64,000 bases of DNA from Bostrychus sinensis (taxonomy: Eukaryota > Chordata > Actinopteri > Gobiiformes > Eleotridae), in NCBI GenBank assembly GCA_020698575.1, contig CM036244.1, forward strand, positions 12,562,534 to 12,626,533, given 5' to 3'. Within the stretch, counting starts at the first letter, position 1, and every line of letters begins with the position of its first letter. Under the pieces are notes generated by a model. The model ran no database searches. It was given only the letters and a program-made list of their open reading frames with translations, and was not told the origin of the DNA. Positions 13,601 to 28,000 of this stretch are shown here, piece after piece. A program made the position numbers and the translations under genes.

Positions 13601-16600
13601 GTTCTTTTAAAGACATGGTTTAGTTCCTTGTTCAGTCCCACCAATTTAGTCCTCAGTCAGTCCTGGTTTAATCCTGGTATAGACACGGTTTAGTACTGGA
13701 TTCATTCTGGTTTATACCTGGTTTAGTCCTGCTTTAGTGCTTGTTCAGTCCTGTTTTAGTCCTGGTTTAGACCTGGTTTAGTCCTAGTTTAGTCCTTGTT
13801 CAGTCCTGTTTTAGTCCTGGTTTAGACCTGGTTTAGTTCTGGTTTAGTTTCAGATTCATCCTGGTTTAGACCTGGTTTAGTTCTGGTTTAATCCTGTTTT
13901 AGTTCAAGTTTAGACCTGGTTTAGTCGTGGATGATTTCTTGGTATTGTCCTTGTTTTGTCCTTATTTTCTAATGCATTTTCTCTGTTAATCCCTCTTTTT
14001 CCCCTTGTTTTAGACCTGGCTCAGTCAAGATTTAGACCATTTAAGTCAAAAATAATAATAATAAAATGTCTTTGAGAACCCAAAATTTTCTGAGGTGGGT
14101 CTTGGTTTGCAACATTTGAGAACCACTGCCCTATCTTTTAAGTATCCCTTTAAACATTGGTATTATATGGTCTTGTATTGTGCATGCAACATTGTATTCA
14201 CATAGGCAGCTTTCTGTAGCTACCACTCCTCTCACCTCATGCTAATTCTTGGCAGCGTGATGCTAACCGAATATTAATTACCCCTCATGCATAATATTTG
14301 GACTCTGCACCCTTCTGTTTGAATCCTAATGCACACATACAGTACACATGCAGTTATTTAAGTCGGGGAGAAGAAACGCAGCTCTTGCTCACTGCTTATT
14401 GGCTATGTGTTGGTTCAGATATACATGCGGCGCTCTTGAGACATCATTATCTTCTCCAGGTGAAGTTTGTCTTCTCCGTGGATGTCAAAAACACTAGGTG
14501 GTCCCTAAATCTGAACAATACGACAATTTCCAACTTCATGGCGTTGGAAAAATTTCAGGTTTTCTGCAGAGTCACCGGTTTGAAAACGTATAGTTTGTCC
14601 AATAGGGCTGTGTTGGCAAGATCCAGGAAATACGATACATTTGTACATTTTATTTATTAATCAGATCAGTGAGTTCTGCCTCTGTATTTCACAAACAAGT
14701 TACCTTTTTCCAAATAAATAACAAAATGAAAGGTGGTGAAGGACATGATTTTGGTCGACTACAACCCTAGCTTGCAGGATTTAAAACAAAACAAAAAAAA
14801 AAAAATAAAATACCTTGTCAACTTTCATTTACCCTGTTTATACTTTTTTTTTAATAACCAACAATACTGAGACTAAAATCTGCCTCTGTATAAATAGAGT
14901 GTAGCTCAATAAATTAGTGCCATATTTTCCAGAATTTATATTTTCTTAAACCTCTATTGTCCAGTCACTTTTTGACCATTTGCTTTAAAATGATTTTGGA
15001 GGCTTTAGTTGAGATATTTTGGCTTTGCTTATAAGTTTGCTCTGTTGGTCATCTGGTCAGGCTTTGGTCATTTGGACAGTAAGTGCAGTATGTAGTCTTA
15101 TTATTGTAGGTGTCAAAGCTGTGAAATGAACAGTTACGCAACTAAGAGGCACGTTTAAAATGGATGGCATGCATTTGCTCATAAAAGAGGGACATTGTTT
15201 AATTTGTCAGACATTTAAACCTTAAAATAACATCTATTTAGAAAAGCTAGTTATGTGAATCAGAGTGACAGCAAAAATTATGTTTTAGTAGACTGTCATA
15301 GAAACATATTACACTAAAACCCTTTGTTTATTGAACATAACGCATAATAAACAGAGCATACAGTGATTCTTGGCCATTCTTCTGCTTCCAAATTGCACAT
15401 TAGGGCTCAAAACGCAAATACAAATGTAAAATGGGTCCATTAACTTTTGGTATTTGTGGCTTCCTGGCTCTGTATTTAATCTGATGATGAGATTACCGCA
15501 AAGGTTATGTCAGAGCAAGTTGTTGTCACATAAAAACTCAGCTCAATTTTAACTGGGAACTGCTACTACGTAAGGTATACATTTTATATATGTGTACTTG
15601 CCAGAGCCAGTCCTTGAATAATCAAAGCCTTTTTGTGCCATACTATTTTTGGAAGCACTGACTTTGCACCTCCCTTTCTTTGAACTGCTTATTATTGTAT
15701 ATGTTTTGTGTTAAGCTCCTATAATAAAAGTCTAAATTAAAATCATATGACATCACCTGATAATGTAATACGTAATCATTATTCATCATTGTTATTTATG
15801 TGGTAACAAGACCCACTTTTATTTTGAGGCTGTGTGGTTAGCACTCCCTGGCTTTCTTTCACCGTCTAAAGATGTTTATTTCTTTGCTGAACATAAATTG
15901 ACCCAAGAGAATGGTTGTCCGTCACTGTATTTTTCCATTGCCCTCCGGTGTACCTCCTAAGGCCCATAGTTGTCAGAAAATAGCCTCAAGCCACCACAAC
16001 CCCAACTGTGAATGAACAGGAGATAAAAAAACAAAAAGAAACAATTGATAATTTTAAGTTGAAATATTAATTTTCAGATTTGAATGACTGTAAAATAGGG
16101 CTGTAATAACTAATCAGATTAATCGATTATTGAAATAATTGTCAACACATTTTTTTATTGTTAACTGGGATATTCATAGACTGAAAAATGCCATGTGCTG
16201 AGAGAGGATAGTTTATTACCAAGACAGAGCATTAATGCCACAAAAAGAGTTAAAAACAATGTACATTTTGTGTTTTTGATCAATATCCAAACGTTCTCAA
16301 GTGACATATTGTAATTTTGCAAAAAAGAGGGGATTTTACGTATAATTTTTTATATTTTTTATAATGGTAACTAAGTTTTTAACCATGTAAAAGAGAAAAA
16401 AAAGTAACTGGTTGCTCTTGGTTTGCAAACAAAGACAATGGAGGATACTCTTGGGAATGTGGAACAGATACTGCAAAACAAAAGACCCAGGCACTCCAAA
16501 AAAAAAGAAATAACAGCACAAGGAAGTTTGATTTTTAAATTTTAATTTATTTTAATTGCCAAATCATTAAAAAAGCCAACATGTCTCGACCCACTCAAGG

Positions 16601-19600
16601 TGTTCGTCAGGGCTCACAGTTTTTAACCACTTTAACCACACACGCTTCACTATCTGATTAATAATCGAAACAATAATCAACAGATTAATTGATTATAAAA
16701 ATAATCGTACTGTAAAATCACTTAACATGTACGTCACAGAGGATAAATAAAGTTACATAGCTAATGTAAATCCGTTACACAGTTGTCTCTGCAGTGCTCA
16801 GCTGGTGTGGCACTGAACATTATGCATGGATAAAACCTCACATGAAAATGAGTGAACAAACAAACAAACATGTGACTGCATGTCCCCTCCTGATCACATA
16901 ATATCCGTCATCTGTAATGTCTGCATCTTTATTTTTAGGCTTTAAATGGGAACATTAGCCTTATGCCAATTGCAGTGTTGTGACTTTGCTTTTACCGCTT
17001 TAGGAGCCCCAGGAGAGTAGAAAAAAAAAAAAAAACATGATGTTGGTGTATCCAATGAATATGATGCATGACAGTCTTTAAATAATATCACATTGTCACC
17101 ATTGTAAACAGCTCTTGGATCTTATTTGGTGTAAAATGTCAGGACAAACTTTGAAAAAGACAAGAGACTTGTGTGTTTTCAAATGCTACAGAAATGTCAG
17201 GTTTAGCATTTGTTTCACTCCCATTCATTCTGTATAATGAAAAGAATTAAGAAATAACAGGCTAAATGCTAATGTTAGGTAATTATTTGAATGTTATCTG
17301 AAGAAGGTCACAACATGGCGCCTTCTCTTTTCAAAAAGCAGCTTGGGTTGAAATCATAATCTGTTCTTCTACTGCGATGAGTCGTACAAAGCCCAGCAGA
17401 GCAGAGGTGGAATAACTAGAGACTTAGAAATTAAAAAAATTAGAAATAACTAGAAATTTAATTAAAAAAACATTCAGGCCAAGTTAAGGTAGTAGTAATA
17501 GCAGCAGTATTTTGCACTTAGCAAGTAAAATTTGACTCCATCAGATGACTAGAATAATAATTAAAAAAATATATATATACAAAATCAAGAATATAGCAGT
17601 AAATACTTTTGCTTTCACTCAATGGTGCTTTTTAAAATCCTGCCATAGGGGGTCACAAGCCCTTTCCTACTCTTTGTGCCAGTCCCAAGCCCAGATAAAA
17701 AGAGAGGCTTGCATAAGGGAGGGAATCTGGCATAAAAAAAAAACCCTACGCTAAATCAATTTTCAAATCAATGCCACTAGAGGCACAAAAAGACTCAGTA
17801 GTACCAGTACTATCACTTCTGCCTGAGTAATACTACTTTGAAGTAACTGTGCTTTAACATGAGTACAGTTTTCCTAGACCCTCTCCACAGATTATTCCAT
17901 TTCTTCTTCCTCTCCTCCCTGCAGTTCCTTCCAGAATGACGATGACGACGAGGTGGCGAACAAGACGTGGGTGCTGACCCCCAAAGTGTACGAGAGCGAC
18001 GTCACACACATCCTCAACGGTCTCCTGGACGGCTACGACAACAAGCTCCGGCCGGACATCGGAGGTGGGCACTGCTAATTCTCTGCACATGATCCCTTTG
18101 CTCACACAAATACTAGGGCTGCACGATATGGAGAAAACATGCGATATTCGATAATTATTCTGAAAATTGCGATAATGATATTATTGCGATATTTGAAAAT
18201 AGAGCCTACTTTTCATAACATAGTAACAAAATCAAAACTTAACACAGACTAAACCAGGAATAAAACAAGGCTAAGCTGTGACTAAATTAATTAAATGACC
18301 ACTAAAACTGGACTTTTTAAACATTTTTATTTAGTCACAACACTGTTCTTTTAAGGCTCTGGTAGAAAATGATTCTTCAGTGTTAATCTCTGTCAGATGG
18401 AAGACCATAGCATTATTGCGATATATTTAGATTATTTGCGATACGGATATTGCGTTTGCTGATATTGCGATAACGATAATTTTGCGATAAATTGTGCAGC
18501 CCTACCAAATACAACACAAAACATGAAATACAGCTCTTCAGAATGACAGACCACTGAATCCTTTACGTACACAGACACAGTACACAGCTGATCTGCATAC
18601 AAATGTGTAAATAATGAAGTGTATGAGTGATGTCAGTCATTTGTAAAGGGACTAAAGCGTGGAGAAGGCTTTCTGTGCTCACTGTGTCCATATTTAGACG
18701 AGCGAGAGAAACATCTGTCATCTAAAAACAGCCATGCCTAAGCTTTATTCAGGCTAAAATCTGTCCTTTTTAGTGCTCCCTTGTTTGCCTTCAGTGGTTG
18801 GAAACAAATATGTATTACTTAGCCTCACATCATACAGCATTCTAAGCTTGTTACAGTTGCATTGAAATATATGCTGACGTGTGTGCAGCCTTTTTTTGTA
18901 ATTCAGTTCAGTGCACACAGATTGAAGCATGTATTTCTTTTAACTGTGAAGATTATGACACTCTATTGAAGCTACACTGTAAAAAAAAAATGCTGAGGAA
19001 ACTCAAAAACTTAAGACAACAGGATCCCTAAAGATTTTTGAGTGTGGGGTCAACTCAAAATCTCAGCTTTTCAATAACTAACATTTTTTTGTTCACCTAA
19101 TTGAACATTCATATGTCTAAAAACTAAATTTTAAGTTTTATTATAGTATTATAGTAGTAATAGTATTATTATAGTTATATTATTATTGTCAATAATAATA
19201 CATTTTCTGAACAATGGATAGTCAGTTGGCTGTAAGATGAGTAAAAAAAAAAAAATTATAGTGAGTAAAACTTAAAATTGAAAGTTTTTAGACATATAAA
19301 TGTTAATAAATTGAACAAATAAATAAATAAATAAATAAATACATTGTTGAAAACTTCAACTCCAAAGTCTTGAGGGATCCTATTGAGTTTTTGACACATT
19401 TTTTTCACTTTTTTTTTTTTTGTATAGATGTGTAGATTATTCCATTTTGCATTAAGTTTATAATATTATAACACTATCTTCTCATAATATAAAGTCTCCA
19501 TATCCAAAGAATTGTTGACTCTACATTGTCCCTGTTTAATGACTGTGAGAGTGAATGCTTGTTTGTCTGTGTCTCTGTCGCTGCCCTGGGACTCACTGGC

Positions 19601-22053
19601 CACTGTCCAGGATGTACTCCGCCTAAGGCCCATAGTTGCTGGGACAGGCTTCAGGCACCCATGACCCCTCACAGGAACAGACCTTTTTCACACTGAAGTT
19701 GTGTCGTGATATTTCCGATAGCAGTTGCAAGTGGCGTAAAATAGCAGACTCCAAAAATAAAAACATTTTTGCTTTGACAACTACTTGACAACATTTCATC
19801 CTATACAGATACAGAGACAAAAAAAATATACAGTTGATTACATAATGTTACTTCAAAATGGTTATTTACATAAATGAGCATGTTTTCATTAACAAAACAT
19901 CACCATCAATCTCACTATGAGTCAAAATCTGCAGTAACTTTATAAACTATAGCTCTTCTTTACTTTCCTCAATAATCATGAATACATTTTTCATGTCCGG
20001 CTTATTGATGGGTGTCTTTGCCTCTGTAATGGTCACTATGTCTGCAAATGTGATATTTGGTAAAAACATTTGCTCCACTCTGCCTTAGAGCAGTGCGGAC
20101 CGGAAATGTGACTTACTTTAGTTTTTTTGTGAAAATGGTCTATTATACTAGAGATCTCTTTCTTTCCTTATGGCTTTTTTTTCTTCTCGGGGTTGCCACT
20201 GCTCATATCCTCAGCTCTTCATCTCCTCATCTCCAAGTAGAGACCTGCAGCGGGTCTCGCAGGACCCAACCCAAATCCTTCGGGATCGGGAAGTATTGAT
20301 GTGGTCTTGTGCAGGAGCAGGCGGTCAAGCAAAAACACACCGGGTCCTGAATGTTCCGAGAATTTTGATTGCACAATTATACTAGTCTTTACGGTAGCAG
20401 TCACATCTAAATGTGAGCGAGTGTGCAACTTACACGGACTTATTACGGTAACATGCTGCCGTGAAAAGCAGCGGAGAAAGTAAACAAACAGAAGAGAGCA
20501 CAGAGAGGGAAACTGGGGACCACACTTTTTATCTTCCTCAGTCTGAAACTCAGGATCTGTGTCCCAGTAACAAACACAGCACAGAACCCAGAGCTTTAAC
20601 ACAACATTAAACATGAGTTAGCTTTTTGTTCCTCTTCTGAACGCCGTGTGTGACTGTGGCGTGTGTCAGTACAAGCGGACACGCCGGTGCCCCGTGGAAA
20701 AACCAATCATATTATTTCTCGGGACCTATGAGAATCCCTCGGGCGGTCAGGCCATGGGAGATGTCGGGACCGGGACGGGAGCGGTCAGAGAAGCTTCGGG
20801 AGCGGGATTGAAAAGTCAGTCCTGTGCAGGTCTCTATCTCCTAGCATTCTGTGATTGGCACATTGATCTGGGATAGGTTTTACGCTGGATGCCCTTCCTG
20901 ACAAAACCATGGCAATTCACAAGGCTTGGGACTGGCCCAAAGAGTACCCCCTGTGGCTGGATTATGTCATCATATTAGTGTTGACCATAAAAACAGATCC
21001 TCCTTATTGTTATAAAAAACAGCAAAGACGTGTTTTATAGTGTGAGTAATCTTGACCCAGTGACCTCGGCGACAGTGAGGACTGATTTGTGAATGACTGA
21101 TGACACACCACATACGTCTTTGTCTCTGCACTCTCACGCCTTATGGTCAGCCCGATCTGTCACGGTCTTTGTAGGTGTAAGTAGACAGGCAACCCACTTC
21201 TCTTCAGGCTGACGGACAGCTGAGTGCAGCTCCTCTTCCTCCGCCACTGTGCGTATATTTCCCAATCCTGTGACATCCGTCTGCAAGTAGGAAATGGCAG
21301 GTGCTTAGGATCCATGAATACTTGATTTATGGGCACAGTATTTCTGCAGAAAACCGGTTTATGGCCGAGTCTGTCACAGAGTCGTAGGGAGAGAGATGTA
21401 TTGCCCCATATGCTGAATGGCCTTTTTATCGAATAGAGTTCTCAAAGTGGAATTTTAAATGTGAACCTAGTGCTCCTGTCCCAAAATAAGTGTGATGTAG
21501 ACTCCATTCATATGACACTGCCTTATAACACTTTCTATATTTCCTACTCCCATTTTGTATTTGCCACATTTTGATAAATCTTGTTTATCTGTGTCTGGGA
21601 AGCAATATTATACTATCTACACCAGTGCTTTCCAAACAGTGGTACAGGAACCCCTAGGGGTACGAGAGCACCTTGTAGGTTTCAAAGATGATAGGAAAAT
21701 ATTTGCAAACTTTTTATACTGAGCTACTGAGACTTATGAAAGACAAGTGTCGCAATGACTGATGAAAAGAATGGAAAACTGCAAACAAATATTATTATAT
21801 TTTGTTTATTATTACTATTATCTTTTAGGGTCAATAGCATATTTCAGAGTTATTCTAATTATTTTTTTTTTTCTTTGTAGTAAATTTATTTTGAGTTTAA
21901 GAGAATTTAGTTTTATTTATTTTTTTAACATACATATATAATGAAATAAATTACAGTAATATAATTTATTGTTGTATTTTTATTTTCTATTTTATTTTAA
22001 ATACAGGGTTATTATTATGATTATGATTATTATTATTATTATTATTATTATTA

Positions 22054-22087
<34 letters not shown>

Positions 22088-25000
22088 GAATACAGAAAAA
22101 ATACATTTACAAAAAAATAAGTCTAAAATGTAAAAATAAACACAGATGTTTTATATGACTAGTTATTGAATAATAATAATTAACATGTATGAGTGAGGGG
22201 TTACACAAGACAATAAAGGTTGGGAACCACAGAAATAAATAATAGATAGAAGGTGGGATCTTTTGATGAATTTCTTGCACTTCAAGCTACACTACCAGAC
22301 TTTTTTCTTAGATTTTGAAAACTGTTAATTCCTATTATAATACAATTAGAATATCTGTGAATGTGTACAGTCACCCTACATAACTTGAACCATTTACTTG
22401 TTCATTACTAACTAAAATATGATGTTAAATATTTAGCTTCATAAACATTTCTGTGCAGCTGTGTGAGTTCCTGAGGGTCCACACTCTGTATTTCAAGTAA
22501 ACATTTTCTAGTTGTATTTTGTTAGAGGAGCACATGGAGCTTTAACCTGAGCATTAGTATGCATAGATATAACCTCAGGTAAAAGCGGGTGAACAGATTT
22601 ACACGTAACTGCCTGTCCCCCCGTGATCGAATAATATCTGTCATCTGTAATGTTTATTTTTATGTTTTAGATGGAAACATTAACCTTCTGCCTTTTGTTA
22701 GGTGGTTATTGTCCTTTTTCTACCACTTTATAAAACTCAGGAGTATAAACAGGAACAGAGCAGTGTACTAGAGGTTGACAAAAATGTTTTTTTCTGTGGC
22801 TGATGCCGATTTTTAAAATTCAGAGCAGCCGATAAACACTGCAGATTTTTTTTGGGACAGATATGTAGAGCCGATTTTCTTAATTTTATGAAAGAAATTA
22901 ATTTGATATAGTCATTTGTCTCAGTAAATCTTATTAAAAGATAAACAAATGGACAGTGAGAACAGTTAAAGATGATTTTTTTTTTAGAAAACCAATGAGG
23001 CAATCTCAATCAAACTTGCTGTGCGAGTAGAGCTTGGAGAGCTACAAAATGCTTTTTAAATAATTGTTCTACAAGATCCTGTTCCAGAGACATTCGCAAA
23101 ATCTTTTTATTGACATTTTTAGCTTTTCAAGCTGAGATAAAACATTTTTGGATGTTTCCTATGAACTGCAGAGTAAGAGCTCAGACTGCTACCAGATGGG
23201 TGGGGAAGCTGGGGTCCTTCACTTGGTTGCCCAAACCTGTGCCTGACAAAAAATCTGTGCTAAAGGGCAAGAATTGGCTGATTGTCAATTGACTAAAAAA
23301 GGCAAAAATTGGTCCGATATATTACAGTGTACCCAGCAAATTGGATGCGTAATAGTCTTCAGGAATGTAAGAGTTTTCAGGAATGACACCTGGCGTATAA
23401 CCTATGTAAAACACTGCATGCTTGTGAGCTAACGTAAACTTTAAAATTGACAAACACATTGCAGTAGGAGTTATTCAGATGTTATGTTTACCATTCTGTT
23501 GACTTTTGTTTTCTGGATTAAAAAAGCCTTATGTTGGTTTAACTGTCACAGCGTGGATTTGTGTTTTAATGATACCCACTTCTGCTTTTCAAACCAAGGG
23601 ATTTCCACACCCAGTGAGACTAAATACAGGCTGCAGCACACTGGAAGGCCTACGGAAGAAGTTAAAAGGCATAGACATAATAATTACTACCCCCTCTGCC
23701 ATTCATTTTAGTGCTATACATTTTTTTTCCCTGTCATGAGCTAACAAACTAATAATAAAAGCATCACATGTCACAGTCCACCACCATTCACTGTGAGAGC
23801 TGAGACAGTCTTTTGTGGGACTAAATATGGTTGCATCTGAGTGGAAGTGTTAGGGAAGTGTTAGAGAATAAGTGTTGACTTTTCTCTTCAGGGGTCACCT
23901 CAGAAAACCATCTGCCTCTTTCTAACCCTGTCCTCTACAGCAGTGGTTTTCAAACTTTTTAGTCTTGTGTACCCCCAGGACCTGGCTTAGACCTGGTTTG
24001 GACCCGGCGTAGTCCTGGTTTAGATTTGGTTTAGTCCTGGTTTGGACTTGGTTTAGTTCTGGTTCTAGATCTGATTTAGTTCTTGTTTTAGATGTGTTTT
24101 TTTTTTTTTTCCTGGTTTAGTTCTGGTTTTAGGTCTGGTTTAGTTCTGGCTTTAGACATGTTTCTATTCCTGGTTTAGCTCTGGTTTTAGACCTGTGTTT
24201 TCCTGGTTTAGTTCTGGTTTTGGACCTTATTTAGCTCTGGTTTTAGACATGTTTTTTCTTGGGTTCATTCTGGTTTTAGACATGTTTTTCCTGATTTAGT
24301 GTTAGTTTTAGATATGTTTTTTCCTGATTTAGTTTTGCTTTTAGACCTGTTTTAGTTCTGGTTTTATGCCTGGTTTATTTCTTGTTGTCCTTCTTTAGTA
24401 TTGTATTTTCTGTTAATCCCTGTTTTATTTGTCTGGGATTGTCCAGATTTAGGTTAATTTTTGTGTTTGACAGCCAAATATTTTCTGAAAGGCACTGTAT
24501 GAGAGATCAAATACCTCCACGTACCCCCTGCTATGTGCTGCATCCTCTTCTCTCACACCAACCAACTTCATGTCCTTTTCACTACAGCCATAAATCTCTC
24601 TCTTTGGTCTTCCTTACTCACTATTCCTGCTTTGTCCAAATCTCATCTCAGTCTGGCCTCTCTGACTATCTCCAAAACACCTTCCATGAGCTGGCTTACC
24701 TATTACTTGTGTTGGCCAACTGTTACTACCTTCTCTGCTATTGATTTCATAGCTATTTATTTATTTTCGCCTGAAAATGTGTCATAGGCTAACTAACCAA
24801 TAAAAGCATTGCGCGGCACAAACCCCCAGCATTCACTGTGAGTGCTTAGACATCTCTTTATGTGAGCATAGGCTTTGCTAATGAACTGATGGAAGTGACA
24901 ACAAAAGACTAAAAGGAATGCATATTGTGTACTTTTATGTTGCACCTCAAAGACAATATCAATACACTTTGCAGTACTCCACATATTTCATGAGGGCAAT

Positions 25001-28000
25001 GCTTTTTTTTTTTTTTATGATGCTAGAAGTGGGCCTTTAAATTGGAGAGCGGCTCAGATGTGCTTTGAGTTGCTGCTGCAGCCCAGTTACAGTCGGTACA
25101 AGTGAAGCTAGCTGCCACTGACTTAGCCGTCATCTTCAAACACGCTGTGATCTTCTTGCACTTTCTCCAGCTACTGCCAAGCTACACAGCTACAGAAGGG
25201 TTATAATTAGCCGGGTGATCCACTGTCATCACAGCTATACCAACCAATCAAGCCAAACAACCACCACAGTGAAGCGAGGCAGGCGACTTCTCCGTTTCCT
25301 TTGTGCCACAAATGCCAGGGATTTAGATTGGACGCTGATTGTGGGGTTGTGTTTGAAGTCCATTGTGATGCTCATTTAATTTTAATGCCCCTGGGTTTGC
25401 TGTGGTTGTGTGTGCATGTGTGAAAACTGAAGCAAATGAGGCAGAGAAAGAGAGATGGGGAGAGAAAGGAGGGCCAGAAAAGTCTTAATTTATGATAATC
25501 CATTGTATACATCGAGGTCGTTGCCCTGTGAAAATTAAAAATGGATTATTTTGGAGCACTCAGGAACAATGACATTTCTTGCACAGTGTAGAGTTCATTT
25601 TGAGTTTTTGGGTCCACAGTGAGGTATTTGTACTGCAGTATTACCAGAGTTTTACCAGGAATCATAGTGGGTGTATTGGCACAAAGAACATATTTTACCC
25701 GTGCCATTTGGTTCATTTTAAGTTTGGTTTATCTCGCTTTCTGCTTCTTCTAGATTCATGTGCTTTAAAGGCACAAAGTAATGGCAGATGAAAATGAATG
25801 TTTGCGGAGCCGCTTCTGCTTACACCAAAAAGCCAGATAAACATATTGACATACTGTATACAATATACATTAATTTGAATGAATGAATGAAATGAATGGA
25901 AATGATGAATCACACATGCACACACCAGTCTCCCAGTTGAAATGCATGATTTCCATATTAAATAAATATACATTTCTGATATATGCAAATGGTTGAAACA
26001 GCTTTGAAATAAAAGGCTTTTATGTTCATGCTCATACACAGAACATCTTACTCAAAGATATAAAAAAACACATTTTTTGCAGAATAAAAAAACTGCATTT
26101 GATAAATATCTAAAGGTGCACAGTGGTGTAGATAGTTAACATCAAAGCCTTTTAGCAAGAAGGTTGTGGGTTTAATTTTAATTAATAGAATTAATAGAGT
26201 ATAGTCAAAAGGAATAAGTGGAAGAAGATGAATTAATCTTTCGACTGCAAACCAATCACATGGTGATATGGCAGGTTTTTACACCAGATGCCCTTCCTGT
26301 CGCAACCAGCCACATACAGTGACTGGAGCCCGCTTGTGGGTGAAGTATCTTGCCCAGGGACACAGTGGTTTGTCGCCCCAAGATGAATGAATGAACCTAA
26401 TCTAACTGCTTTGTCTAATGTTAATACATGAACTTAACCACTTTATTGGTCAGTCAAATATTAGTCATATCTTAACTTCAGTCACTGCTGAAGCCTGTGT
26501 TTTATGTACTATCCCTCGCCCCGTCCTGTCACCTTTGTGCTAACGTTGGATGTTTATGATGTGAAACAAGGACATTTCTCAGATCCGTTTCCCCCAGCGC
26601 TGTTCTATAGACAACTGTATTTTTCCACTGCACTTAAATGTGGTTAAAAGCCATGGGTAATTGTTGGGAACATCATGTGAGCTCAAGTGTGAGAGCAATG
26701 CTGTTACGTGTGTGAATATTTGTGAATCTGTGAACGCATGAGCGGCCCAGTTCCCAGTCATACATGCACAGTGTTTCAGCGTGGTCCAGAGGGGGGTAGG
26801 CAACGGCACATTCATCTCTCCCCGCGAGTGACATGAAAAATGCATAAAAACCTTCACTCGCAGGCTCACTCTGCTCCCGTGTGTGGAGCCTGGGAGCCAG
26901 CTGAGCGTAGACCTGACTGTCCTCTCGTACATAACGCCCAGTCATCCATAAGCATACACATTAGATGGCGCGGAGTGGAAGCGATCCGGGATGACTCAGA
27001 GGATCTGACAGAGCGCTGACGTCCGTTTGACACCGGGGCTGTCCACTTTCGCCAGACATAATGCGTGTGACAGGGTCTGGTCTGTGTCACCGAAGCGCTG
27101 AAGGGTAGCCCGTCTATCAGCTGAAACACATACAGGTGCACGCGGAGGTGCCCGAGCGTGGATAATAGATTTACATACATCAGGACACAGACACAAGCGG
27201 TGACAGAAGAGAGGTTGATATTGCCTTACATATACATGATGTTGGCCGACCCATTGACTTTACATGGTGCAGTGGGCTGAGACAGATGATGCAGATCTGA
27301 ACGTTAATGTCCTATTTTGAGTCAGTGGGTTTGTTGTAAACAGTGTTAACCAACCACTGGCCCTGTTTATCTCATGGAGGCATATCCAACCTTTTTATCC
27401 TAATAAAAATAAACCACTGGAGTGAGCATTTTGCAAGTACCTGCTAAAAATCTCATTACAATATCAGTATATCATTTTTTTATTCCTACAATACAACTAC
27501 ATCAAGGCACATTACTCTGTATCGAATCTGTATCGTTTTCTAGGTGACGTATATTGTATACAATATTCCTGTATTGATATACAAGGAAAAAATCTTTATT
27601 GTAAATATCAATATTAGAAATTTGCATAAAACCAGAATGTTTTTGGATGTAATTTTTGTGTTTTTGATTAAGTAAAATGGTATATTGAACTTTTCTTCAT
27701 TTTGTCTCCTGGACATAATCAAGCCCAGCCACAATGCTTGATTTGAGAGTAAACTTTTATGATTTTTGGCTAAAAGTTGTTGTATTTGTATCGATTAGAA
27801 GGTGTTGAATCATATCGAATGGTATTGTTCCAAATTAGCTGATATTGTTCTTGAATCGGAAACAATTATAATTACCAAGTATTGTATCGTTGCAAAAACC
27901 TTTGCTACATCACTGTTGATGGTCTATTGTGAATACAACGTAGTTTTATCAGATTTGCTAATCAGTGTGTTCTCTATTTACATTATACACAACCTGGCCT

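Larger units (their letters stand above)
1663..17924 (+). other. gabrg2: gabrg2 intron 1 (16.3 kb)
   Basis: Starts GTAAGAG and ends CCTGCAG. It holds LINE tails (2932-3070, 4234-4365, 17635-17785), an (AGT)n array (5921-6578), MITEs (7676-7899, 9765-10158, 13372-14128, 16097-16710), a SINE (8278-8546), an (ATT)n-tailed repeat (10160-10390) and an L2-like 3' tail (12680-12905). The remaining parts (about 1700-2900, 4400-5900, 6600-7650, 8560-9750, 10400-12600, 14150-16080, 16720-17600) are AT-rich, with no exon or RNA gene seen. Confidence 0.85.

Noticed and set aside
14298..14660. 120-codon + frame
   Set aside because: Starts in non-repeat intron DNA without a family signature; consistent with a chance open frame.
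20219..20614. 131-codon minus-strand frame as a transposase remnant
   Set aside because: It lies inside a non-autonomous hAT MITE, but shows no hAT dimerisation or catalytic motif.
26579..27196. Cluster of minus-strand frames of 66-117 codons
   Set aside because: Overlapping frames in a locally GC-rich region with fewer stops by chance; none shows motifs.
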